The notes below the pieces were generated by a model. That model searched no databases. It worked only from the letters and a program-made list of their open reading frames with translations, and was not told the DNA's origin. From Phoronis australis (taxonomy: Eukaryota; Phoronida; Phoronidae), in assembly GCA_002633005.1 (NCBI GenBank), contig NMRA01000031.1, forward strand, positions 493,411-557,410: 64,000 bases of DNA. The letters are read 5' to 3'. Of the stretch, positions 1 to 12,600 are shown one piece after another. The position numbers were made by a program, and so were the translations under genes. Each line of letters begins with the position of its first letter. Within the stretch, counting starts at the first letter, position 1.

Positions 1-605
1 AAAAATTTAAAAAACGTTGTCCTCCCTACTACAGGCCCGCCAGATATGGGATGATGAAAACAACCCTGTTTTTTGACAGAGCCAGATCCACACAAATCAG
101 CATAAAGAGTCCTTAATGTGGTTGCTCAACAACTCTCAATTTAAAAATGTTGCTAGTAACGAGTTAAGGACAACCCTGAATCCTTACTACTCAATAAACA
201 ATTTTTGCAACTGCACCAGGACCTAGCTAGGGTGGTGAACAATTGCATCGGAACATCCCATTTCCAGTTTCCATTCCCATTTCAGAAGTATACATAATAA
301 AGTAGGAGAACATGTGAAAAGCACCAAACATAAGAACTGTCTAAGTTCATAAATTTTAACTGAAATAAAATCGAAATTAATCAAACGAACCACTTGAGAA
401 CAAAGTTTCTTTCATACCAAGTTCCGCAACATGAAGAAGAACAAACTCAGACGGGATCCGCCATTTTCCTTCCAGTGCCCGTATGTAAGCCTCGTTTTCG
501 AAATCGGTCACTTCTCACATGTTTGTTGATTTCTAGGTTTTATTTCCAATAAAACTGTTGAGTGTAATCATATCGCAATCTTAAGGAAATCTTACTTTCA
601 TTTTA
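1..605 (+). promoter_or_regulatory. 5' flank and probable promoter/5'UTR of the aminopeptidase gene
   Basis: No gene is seen here. A CCGCCATTTTCC sequence at about 458-469, followed by TTCC repeats, resembles the YY1/ETS motifs common at TATA-less housekeeping start sites, about 140 bases before the first ATG. No TATA box is visible at a fitting distance. An upstream ATG at 431 opens an 18-codon frame that runs into a GTAAGC donor-like site near 485, so part of this stretch may be an alternative 5' leader exon. The rest is plain AT-rich sequence. The promoter assignment is inference. Confidence 0.4.
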
Positions 606-3600
606 ATGTTTCTGGGTTTGCGGACAACACTTTTTGCAGTTGTGGTGTCAAAAATTTCCCTGCAGTCTGCTTTACCAGTCGTGAACATCTTGAAGACAAA
701 TACCGGTGTTTGTATTCGCCGGCCATTTTTGTCACGATACGGTGTATCGAGAAATTTCTGCACTGCTGTTCAGACCAAAATTGAGGAAAGTATCACAATG
801 CCTGAGAAGAAACCGTTCGAACGCCTTCCCGTCGATGTCGTGCCATCAAATTATAAGTTGAGGCTTCAACCCGATTTGAAATCACTCACTTTCAAAGGTT
901 TTGAGGAAATATCTGTGGATGTACGTAAGCCAAGTCAAGACGGAGTTTTCACTTTCAGTTCACTAACACATTGCATAATCGAAAAATGTTCAGATTCTTG
1001 AAGTGGTTTCGCATCTGTTGAGCCTATTTCTGCATCTTATTGCACTTTTTTAAACTTTTTAATTTGAATTTTTTAGAACTGGCAATTTGATGTTTCATGT
1101 TGGTGTAAATTCTTGGAACTGCTTTGTGCTTGTATGGGCCGTTTCCACTTTCACTTCAGTTCACTGACATATTTATTGCATAATCAAAAAAATTTCATAT
1201 CCTTGAAGGGCACTAGTCGGATATAATGGACCCTAACTTATTCGAAATAAATCCACTAAATGTAGGTCTAAATGAATGATTTTGGTATTGTTGTATTCCT
1301 CAGACAGCTGGCTATCCGTACAAATCCTTTTCACGACCCTCAATTACTCTAGTCTATAACTACGCCATTCTGAACTTGGTACACTTTAGCCACGCGCATC
1401 GTGAAATCGGTTTCGCATCTGTTGAGCCTATTTCTACATCTGATTGCACTTTTTTAATTTTAACTTGAATTTTTTAGAAATGACAATTTGATGTTTCAAG
1501 GTCCTGTGAATTCTTGGAGCTGCTTTGTGCTTGTGCGGGGCACTGGTCGGATAAAGTGGTCCCAGATTTTGAGAACCAGTTACATCCACTGAATAACAGG
1601 CCCGTTATTCAGTGATCGCCTGGTTCTCAAAATGAGGGACCGCTATATCCGACCAATGCCCTTGTGTGGTGTGTAGGTGAGTTGCTGAAATTATGATTTG
1701 TCTTTTCAGGTGAAAACGGAAACAAACCAAGTCGTGTTGAACTCAGCAGATATCAAAGTGAATGATGCCAAATTTTCATCGTCCGGTCTTGGTAATGGAA
1801 AATTCAGTAATTCTAAAGGAGAGCTGGCTCTCTGTAACTTGGTAGTCATGATAATAACTGTTAGTATTTTGTCGATAAACCTTTTCCGGCTAACCAACTT
1901 ATTCCTAACAAATTGTAAATTGTTCTGAAACCTTAAAATCACTGCTATGAACTTTGTTAATGACCAAGAAANGGCCGTTTTCACTTTCAGTTCACTGACA
2001 TATTTATTGCATAATCAAAAAAATTTCATATCCTTGAAGGGCACTAGTCGGATATAATGGACCCTAACTTATTCGAAATAAATCCACTAAATGTAGGTCT
2101 AAATGAATGATTTTGGTATCGTTGTATTCCTCAGACATCTGGATATTCGTACAAATCCTTTTCACGACCCTCAATTACTCTAGTCTATAACTACGCCATT
2201 CTGAACTTGGTCCACTTTAGCCACGCGCATCGTGAAATCGGTTTCGCATCTGTTGAGCCTATTTCTACATCTGATTGCACTTTTTTAATTTTAACTTGAA
2301 TTTTTTAGAAATGACAATTTGATGTTTCAAGTTCCTGTGAATTCTTGGAGCTGCTTTGTGCTTGTGCGGGGCACTGGTCGGATAAAGTGGTCCCAGATTT
2401 TGAGAACCAGTTACATCCACTGAATAACAGGCCCGTTATTCAGTGATCGCCTGGTTCTCAAAATGAGGGACCGCTATATCCGACCAATGCCCTTGTGTGG
2501 TGTGTAGGTGAGTTGCTGAAATTATGATTTGTCTTTTCAGGTGAAAACGGAAACAAACCAAGTCGTGTTGAACTCAGCAGATATCAAAGTGAATGATGCC
2601 AAATTTTCATCGTCCGGTCTTGGTAATGGAAAATTCAGTAATTCTAAAGGAGAGCTGGCTCTCTGTAACTTGGTAGTCATGATAATAACTGTTAGTATTT
2701 TGTCGATAAACCTTTTCCGGCTAACCAACTTATTCCTAACAAATTGTAAATTGTTCTGAAACCTTAAAATCACTGCTATGAACTTTGTTAATGACCAAGA
2801 AAAGAATGTGCAAGGTTTAATGTAGGTATCATATAGCCACTTAATAAAATTTGTCTTGTCTTGTTTCTTACCCACGTTAGAAGCAATCTCTAGGATCGGG
2901 GATGAACTGACAGTTCATTATATTCTTAGACCAAGGTCATATAATTGTTGAAGGTCATCAATTTTTATGAGCATGTTTTAAAGAAACAACGGCGTGCCAG
3001 TTTCCAAGACCAGATATCGCGCCAGTTTTTACTCAAGGAATAATGTGGAATTTAACAAAACTTGTTTTTGAACAGAAAGCATGAGTTTACTGCCACATTA
3101 AAGCGGCAGTTAATCTGCCTCCAATCATAAAGAACAAAATTTTGATTGTGCTTGGAAAGAACACGCAGTTTGGTATTTCTTAAGATCAGGCTCAGTGAGT
3201 TGACTTGTTATGGCATTCTTTAAGCGTCGAGCATGGTTTTAACAAATAACAAACTGTCAGTTGTTAGCAAACTCAGAAATTTTGTTATCTGAGCTAGCAG
3301 TAAGCCGAGACAAGTTCTGTAGTTTTAAGTGATGTAAATCGCCAAATGTTCACCTCGTGGATCAGACGCACATTCATAGCTTTTAAAAGTGAAAATGAAA
3401 AATGTGACTGTGTGTTGAAGTGGCTGCGGGCATTACAGTAACCCAACCAAATCCGATACATCGCATTTGACTGAGGCATTTATTTGCAGATCTGACTCCC
3501 CAAGTGAGTTATCAAGAAGAAAATGAAACTCTCACACTCACATTCCCCGACAAGTTGAAGGTAACATCTTGCTATCATTAATTTAGAGCTCAAAATTCCT

Positions 3601-6600
3601 CGGCTAGCTCTTGGCAGGCAGCGATTGTTCATGTAGAAATGTACGGTGCCATGTAATTGGGACAAGATCTACCATTGGCAGGCAGTGGTCCTTCATGTAT
3701 AAATGTACAGTGCCATGTCATTGGACAAGATCTAATGTTGCTCCATCATGATGATTACAGTTAAAATTGCTGGGCTCGAGTTTGGTGAATAAGGCATCTA
3801 AGATTGTGATTTAAGGCGAACTTTTTTTGCCATCCACATCAAAACTAATCATGATCTTTGATCCAAGTTGAAAAAATATCCATAGCCTCACTCTCTACCA
3901 ATAATCACAGATCTGATTTTTGCGGGGAACGTAATTAATTTTTGCCATGATTATTGTTATGGTGTTCAAGAACACACAGCTTTGGGGATTTTTTGCACCG
4001 GGATCAAAGATTATGATTCATTTCAGTTTATGAAATACCAGGGCTTGGAGTTTTCCTCTTTTAAGAAAATTTCCTCTTTTTGGTTTCAATTTCCCCTTAT
4101 TTCATCTTTTTTATCATTATTTTAACTTTATTCATGCAAAAACATTTATTTGCACAAAAATATTTCTATCACCTAAGCTTGTTAATTTGTGGAGCGTTAC
4201 ATTACATGGTAAGCTTTCTTCCCTTTTAGTAATTGGTCATTCCAAGCCCTTAAGTACAAAAAGTTTAGTTTGGTTTGAATTTTAGTCATCTTAATTGCCA
4301 AACTTATTGTAGCTTAAATAAATGGCATGATCCAGCATTGCCATGAATTTTGTATTACAGAATCATAGCACTTGCAAATATTTCTGGTAGTTAGTTCCCT
4401 ACTGGACTGGTCCCTACTGGACTGGTCCCTACTGGACTGGTCTTGCCATTTTTACATCAAAAGAAGATATTCGTACCTTGGTACATTAAATGGCAGACCA
4501 CTTTAAGACTACTGTTAGGACCAGTGGCTCTGTAATGAGTGTAAATTCTAGGAATTGTTTTGTTGTAAGATTGACTTCATTGGGTATTCGCACTGTAAAG
4601 GTTTCTGATTTAATTCTTACACTTACAGGTTGGCCCTGGACGGCTTTCTCTCGACTTTACTGGTGAACTCAATGATAAGATGAAAGGGTTCTATCGCAGT
4701 AAATACTCCACGCCAGCCGGTGAAGAGCGCTTCGCGGCTGTCACACAGTTTGAGGTGATTAATTACTGAGTTTAGTATTGTGTCTCATGCTTGAAACTCA
4801 CACGAAAAGCACTTGTCCTTAAATTTAAATTTGAAACCAGACAGTCTCACATTTTAGATGTTACTTAAAACTAAAATACAAATTCCTTTTTAAGCCAAAA
4901 AGTAGTGAAATTAGTTCTGGTCCGAGGGCTTTTTGAAAAATCAATGCCGTGTTAGGGGTATGTTTCTTAGTTTTCAAATAGAAAAGGCCACCTGATACCA
5001 GCTGAAATTAAGGTCATTGAAAGACATGATTGCTGCTGAGTTGTCTAGCTGATTCATTCAAAGAAACTTGTTTGGGTAGCTTTTGAAGAAAAATTTGCTT
5101 AAAACGATACAGGTGGGTGTTTTTTATGCTTAAACAGTGAAGAGCAGGTTTCAAAATGAGTCTGGCTCAGACCAGAACCAACCATACATTATTCTTTGAC
5201 CTGTCTTGTAGAGTCACGTGTCACTTTAATTACTACTCCCCAGGCCCTTCTGAACAAGAATGTAACGTTTGGTATGTGACAAAAATGGTCTGGGATACAG
5301 CCTGCATCTTGTTTCTGCTTTCACTTTCATCGACCAAACACACCGCTTTGACTCACTATAATTAGCACAGTTTGTGGAAGGTTTCACTTTACGTGGCCTT
5401 TTCACATAGTCAGAAAAATGCGCAATTTTAATGACCACTGTTACATTTCCTGTCTGTAAAGGCCATTGCTCACACGAGTGATTTTTATCAATTGCTTGGC
5501 TATGTACTACGCACTGACCTCGCATCAGACTCTGCACACTTGACGTAGTGAAGCGCAGTGTTGAAAGGTCAGTTTGGTAACTTGTGAACGCACTACACTG
5601 ACTACTGCATGTCTGTTCTTAGGCTACAGATGCCAGGAGGGCATTCCCATGTTGGGACGAACCTGCAGTAAAAGCGACATTTGATGTGACACTAGTGGTT
5701 CCCAAGGACAGAGTGGCTTTGTCAAACATGGTTAGTCGTCAGTAGTTAGAGTGTACACTTGGTCTTGGTGTAGTTTTATTCTGAATACTGTAAAATGTCA
5801 ACAATTTAGGACGCAATATGGCTCACTTGTGAAAGTTTATTTTATCATTTTTCATGATACATATATGTACAACAAATTAAATGATTTTCCATGTTCGCCA
5901 TTCTTATCACAGTTTCTATGAAACAAAGTTTTGAAAAAATTGTGGGCTCTCACAACGAAGCCCCTGAAAAATGAAAGAAGTGCCTTTTTGGCAATTATTT
6001 TTGTCCAAAATTAGAGAGACGTGTCTATACTGTAATGCAAAATGAATTATTGGTAACTAAAGCTTTTCAATGAATCGAGCCTCGAAAATGTAAATTAATG
6101 ATATTCTCATTGTAAGCAGTTTGTCTTATGCAGCATGAAACAGATTTTTGAATCCGAGTTTTCAAAGGCTTTTATTTCTTCAAAGTATCTTGTTACTTGA
6201 CTAAAACATCTCGTATGCGCTTGTTATTACATTTGTTATCTGCATTCATTTGGCAGTATTGATACCAAGTTCATAACATAGGTGTCATTAGTTTAGATTT
6301 TTGTACCGTTTTATTAGCATAGAGCTGTCCCAAACTGTTAAGGCTTCTGCTTGAAGGTTCAGCAGCTGTAGATTTTACTGTTGTATTAGTCTGAGTGTGT
6401 CTAAATGACAGTTGGATTACCAGGAAAGATACCAAAGTTAGATTTATTTTGTACTTTATGTTATTGATATGAAATGCAGAATGCAAATCACCTACTTTGC
6501 ATATTTTATCCAGCCTGTGGTCAGCGACACACCCCTGGACAGTGACAATGGATGGAAGGTGGTGGAGTATGCCAGCTCACCTATCATGTCCACTTATCTC

Positions 6601-9600
6601 CTGGCGTTCATTGTGGGCGAGTACGATTATGTGGAGGAGAAGGACAGTGATGGGGTTCTGGTCCGTGTGTACACACCCCTGGGGAAGACAGAGCAGGGGA
6701 AATTTGCTTTGGAGGTATGGCTTAATGCTTCGAGGGATAAAATGTATGGGTTTGCATGTGTTTCGAAATTCCAATTAGTTTTTAAGCATCGTTTTCAATT
6801 CCCCGAGAAAATAAGAGTGCAGAGTTCTTGTATTTTTCATCTTTTGCATTTCACCTTGATTTATAGACTTTTGAAACTCAAGTCACTGAACATGCAGTCA
6901 AGTCTGCTTTTTCATTGATTTGTTGGTTGATTTGTCAGTTTATTTGCCATGTGCAAATGCTGGACCCATTGTGTTTTTCAGGTTGCTGTCAAGACATTGC
7001 CATTCTATAAGGAGTACTTCGGCATTGCTTACCCTCTTCCCAAGATGGATCTCATCGCTATTGCTGACTTCAGTGCAGGTAATTGGTGACATCTTGTAGT
7101 CACTAGAGTCTTTATGCACTGTGGTCTCAACGTGTTTCTTACTCATTTTTGAAGCGACTTCTGGTTATTGCTGGTGGACACTGCTCACGTATATCAAGAC
7201 ACTCTGTTGTGTCTAATCTCATGTATTACACTGCTCAATTCTTCCCAAGTTTAGTTAGGAACAAATTGAGACTAAACCCGACAACCACCCCTCATCGGCA
7301 ATGCCTCAAGCCGCCAGAACTGATATTTTGCAGAAGCGATTCTGATCTTAAGGGGCATTTTTATCATTAGAGGGGGAGGAGGGAACTTTCGGACCTGATG
7401 CAATGGGAATTTTACGTGATCTTTAAATATTTCTCATAGGGGAATGAGGCTAATAGTGGTCTCAAAAATTGGCATCCAGGGCCCTAGTAAGTGACCAAAT
7501 GAAAAGATAATTGTTGAATAAAGTCAGGTTTGTGACACATTAGTAATTTTTTTCTGTTGATGTGTAATGTTGCTTTCAGCCTGTAGTGTTGCATGGTGAA
7601 TGTATTAGAATTCAAACTATAAGAGAATTGCTAGATTTCTGCATTCGTAAGATACAAATGCTGGAACACATTTTCAGGCAACCACGATTTGTGCACTGTT
7701 CATTTAATGTATAAGTTAAAATAAGGCAAAAAATATGCAGCTTCAAACAGAGGATAAAGCAAGGTAAAGACTAACCGACTTGCAAAAACACCACCGAGTT
7801 CCACCTGCCAAATTAAATCAAAACAACTGATGCTCTCTGTTCTGTGAAACGTGTGGTTACATTACTCAAGCAGTGCTCCATGTAGCTTTAAGTTATTGTA
7901 GCACTTGTTAAATTTGATGGTGACCTCTGACCTGTTTATCGTGTTATTTCAGGTGCAATGGAAAACTGGGGTTTAGTCACGTACCGCGAGACCGCCTTGT
8001 TGATAGATCCGACTCAGTCGTCCGCATCGACCCGTCAATGGGTGGCGCTGGTTGTTGGACACGAATTGGCTCATCAGTGGTTTGGCAATCTGGTTACCAT
8101 GGTGCGTGCAGTTGTGTGGTCTATTTTAAGTTGTTTTAATTGGTGATGCGTTGAGTTTGGAGCTCGATTTTATTGATCACGCAAGTAGTCCTGAAGGGCA
8201 GAGTGAATGAGTGAATGTTCTGTCGGTTTGTGGCAATTAATCACTGTTTACTGCTTGTAAGACTTCCTAAACCACTTCTGTACTGTTGTACAGTGTTACC
8301 AACTGATCTTGGTGTGACAAGTATCGGTATTGTTTGAATACGGACAACAGGGTGTTTCAAGCCTAACTTAGTACTAAGAGCAGTTATTTTGTTCTTGTAA
8401 CTTCAAAATTTTAGTCTCTCGCAGAAATGTCACAATTGAAACATTTTGTTGTCTTTATTCAAATGTTGTGCTATAAAGAGGCACACAGGATGAAGGAAGG
8501 CTTTTCCCCTCGCCGTCCATGTTTTAGTTGTATTTCCTTTACCTTCTACACGCATTTACGTTATTTTAGAATGCAACTACCTGACACATGTTTTTGAAAT
8601 CACTGCTCCACTTAGGATTTTATTTGACTCTTATGTCTGGCCAGCATACATGCAACTTGCGTGTGTTACTCAGAATCATTCTGTCTTTTTAAATGATTGC
8701 CCTCAAATTTTCAAAAATTGTTTTTAAATGACAATGCTGCTTTGAATCCTGTTGCAAAATCCTGTGACTTTTCTTAGAGATTGTCATATCTTTGCAAGAC
8801 TAAGGAATTAATTTCCGCCTTTTAACCTGAGAACTCTGGTTTCAATATTCTTCGTAGAGTTTGGAAGCTTTCATTTTTGACAGCTACTTTCTCGTGGTAA
8901 AAGACCTTGCCATAAAATCATAGACTCCACTTCCTAGTAGTTTCCAAATAAATTGTCTGGGTTTGTCGATGTCATGCCAAAAGCGCAGAAGGAAATCAAA
9001 TAAATAATAAATACTTGTAAAATTAGCCGGAGATTTTCGCTTCTAAATGCTGCCAATTTTTCAGAAGAAATATCGTCAACTTTTTTGATGACTGCTGTAG
9101 AAACAAGTTGCTGGTCAAATGTACAAAATTCTCTATGCAGGGTTGTTGTGGCATGATGTTATGCAGTTGCGACACTTCAATTACAGGAGTGGTGGACTCA
9201 TCTGTGGTTAAACGAGGGGTTTGCCTCCTTCATAGAGTACCTGTGTGTCAACTACGTGTTCCCAGAGTACGACATTTGGACGCAGTTTGTCTCCACAGAC
9301 TTCTCAAGAGCTTTGGAGTTAGATGCCCTCAACAACAGCCACCCCATTGAAGTACGTAGGCTGTCACGCAGAGCAGGTTGATTTGTGTAAACATATTTTT
9401 AAAATGATTTAGGACATTTATCTATTTCAAAGACAACTTTCTGTTTCCTTTTTGTTGTTGTACAAGAAAAAAATTACCATTTCCACTTACCTCAAATAAG
9501 CAGGAATAAAGTTTGGTGTTAATTTTACTTGGGAATCTCCTGGGTTAGACATTTCATCTAAGTGTGCTGTTCACTTGTTAACAGTGATTATTATTTGGTG

Positions 9601-12600
9601 GACAGGTTCCAGTTGGTCATCCAGATGAGGTGGACGAGATCTTTGATGCCATCTCATACAGCAAGGGGGCGTCTGTGATCAGGATGTTGCATGATTGGAT
9701 AGGTGACGATGTGAGTACTGTCTGTAGAAAGAACTATTGTAAAGCTACACTTCTTTCTATTTCCTCACTGATTTATGTGGAAATGCTGAAATGTTCCAAT
9801 AAGCAGCTGTAAACTTGCATTTTGTCAAGGAATCTAACTTTTGATTTAGTCCACGTACTGTTGTAAAATTGGTCTCAACCTGTTCGTTACTCGGATGAGA
9901 AGTGATTTTTGGGCTTTAAGAGAACTGAGAGTTTGTGACGACTCGAGACCAAGCTTGACAAATAAAATGACACGTTACAACGTGGGTTTGTTGACTCTAG
10001 TCTCAACCATAGATGGACCGTCAATAAGTACTCTGTGCTCTATTAGTGGCAATGGAAATAAAGACCTGTCATTGTAGGAAATATTTTGAGACGGATTATT
10101 TTGGGTTATATTTTGTTTATATTTTTTTCAAACTGCTAAACAGAAAGAAGCAGTTTTACGTGAATTCCCGCATGTTGTTGACTCAAATTTTCATCGTCGT
10201 TCTCTATATCTCTGTGAATCAATACATGTACCATGACAAAATTTTCTTGTTCGTACTTGAACATTAGCTTATACCAAAGTTCTGGAGAGGACGATTTGTT
10301 TTTGTTAATTGTTTCTTGTTAAAGTGGATTTTATTTGTTAGAAGTAGCAAGGTTAGCGGTTTTGAGCTGAAACACTTTGCACGGCTTATGGGCACGATCT
10401 TCATAAGATACTAGCTAAACTTCCGAACTGTTGCATTAACTCCAACTTGATATCATTTCAGGTAGTGTAACATTACTTTCTGCTGCTTTTTGCAGGACTT
10501 TAAGAAAGGTATGAACCATTACTTAGAAAAGTTCAAGTACAAGAATGCGTTCACTGAGGACTTGTGGGATTCACTGGAGTTTGCCAGTGGAAAACCAGTG
10601 GACAAAGTGATGACCACCTGGACCAAGCAGATGGGCTTTCCCGTTTTGAAGGTAATATAAGAGTGTTCAGAAATTTACTCAGTCTGGGTAATCAAGTGAC
10701 TGCTGACAAACGTGTTATGCGTGTTCTAAGCTTAATTCCATACTCAATGTTAACTGTGATTAGTTATACCAGTTTTTGTATCGTTCAGTATTTTGATAGG
10801 TGACTTGTTGCTGTTGAGTATTTTTTCTCAGAGAGAAATTCTTTTCATAACATTCTTTAGGAAGTAAACCAGTTTAAGGAAATAAAGTTGTTAAAAATTT
10901 CATAATTTTGCTAAAAGTTGCATTGTATTGTCAGTTTCAGAACTAGTTAGTGGTTGTAGGGTATGTCCTGAAGTCAAATGATGTGTTCTATAGGTTTCAG
11001 AGAAACGAGAAGGCAAGACTGTAAAACTGACAATTAGTCAAGAAAAGTTCTGTGCTGATGGAAAGTTGGAGGGTGAGTGTGCCATGGTGGTGGTGATGGT
11101 GGTAGTAGTGGTGGTGGTGGTGGTGGTTGTGGTGGTCACATGACAAGGGACACTTTCAGTTTGTTGTATTTTCGAAGAGACTACAATCAAAATTTAAATC
11201 GTGTTTTTTACAGTAACGTTTTCTTTGAAGGAAGAGAGTTACATCTATTTTCACAAATCAGACATTTGATTCAGAGTACGTTGAAGATTACACATCGTGA
11301 GAAAAGAAAAAAACAGTAATCATTAATAAACTGTACACAACTGAATCTTACACAACTGAATCTCTGGCGGAATTTCCCTTAGTGTAAGATCAAGCCTGTT
11401 GCCCTTTTCAATCGAGGAGAGTGTGTGCTTTCATATTTACAGGGTATCATGCCAGGTTTTGGTTGCTCAATTAAATCAAACTTGGCTTTCCTTAATTGTG
11501 CAAAGCTATGATGTCAATCACCCCTTTCCAGCTGATCAGAGTAGTTGTAAATCTAAAGCTGGACATATGTTTATGAGGAATTTGGCCGGTCGCTAATGAA
11601 GCACATGACTGGTGATCTAGGTGATGTTGTGAATTCTACTAGAAAGCTGAAGTCTTAGGCCATCTTATTTGTTGAAACTCAGGTCAAATTCTTCTCCCTG
11701 TCCAAAATCACACAATCACCTCAGTGATCCATAACTGGCCAGCCGAAGTACTCTCGGCAAGGGCGCAATGTACAACCAGGTATAAATTCGCTGATTAAAT
11801 GCTCAACAGGATACTTTACAATTTACATCAAGTTACATTCTAATTGCATTGGACAATTTTCTGAAGAGTTATTTACCTGACTTTTCTAGGCAAGAGTCCC
11901 CTGTGGATGGTTCCAGTGAGTATATCCACTGCCTCAAGTCCAGATGTAGCGGTCAAGACTATTCTGCTGGATTCTGCAAACACTGAGGTCACCCTGGAGG
12001 GTGTGGCTGAAACAGACTGGGTCAAGGTAAGCTTGAAAGATTTGGAGGCTTGTCCCTGTCTTTTGTTTAAGGTATCAATGCCTGTGGGTTGGTTGACTCT
12101 AGGAAACAGTTTGGTTTCCTAATTTTTCCACTTTCTAATTGATCAAAAACTCAATTTGTGTGTCTAAATGTGTAACATGTGTTTAAGGGATAGCAGCATG
12201 AGGTCACCCTGGTGCTCCCTCTGTTGTTAGATATTACAGACTGCTCTTACCTCATGCAGCAGTAAGTCTTTTCCAACAGATGTAAGACTATGATTTGCAG
12301 CCGTCATGAACTTGCTAAAACAAGTGTAAGTGTAATATTGGGGTCAATGTGTTCAGCTGTTTTCATGTCCCACCACATACCTAATGCACCATCTACATTG
12401 TGCAAGTGTCCATTTTGAACTTGTGTCTGCGTTACTGTTTCAGTTGAACCCAGGAACTGTTGGTTTCTACAGGGTCCAATACTCATCTGAGATGTTGAAC
12501 CATCTCCTGCCTGGCATTAAGAACAAGTCGCTGCCCCCTCGTGACAGGCTCGGTATTCAGAATGACTTGTTTGCCCTGGTGAGTATCACCAGTGAAGGAT

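Noticed and set aside
431-514. Short ATG frame starting at 431 as an upstream coding exon of the aminopeptidase
   Set aside because: It has a donor-like GTAAGC, but no acceptor in matching phase leads into the frame at 606, and the residues match nothing in the M1 family. Kept only as a possible leader.
11077-11319. Gly-rich open frame after exon 12
   Set aside because: It is a translation of the GGT microsatellite and intron, running through a good splice donor.
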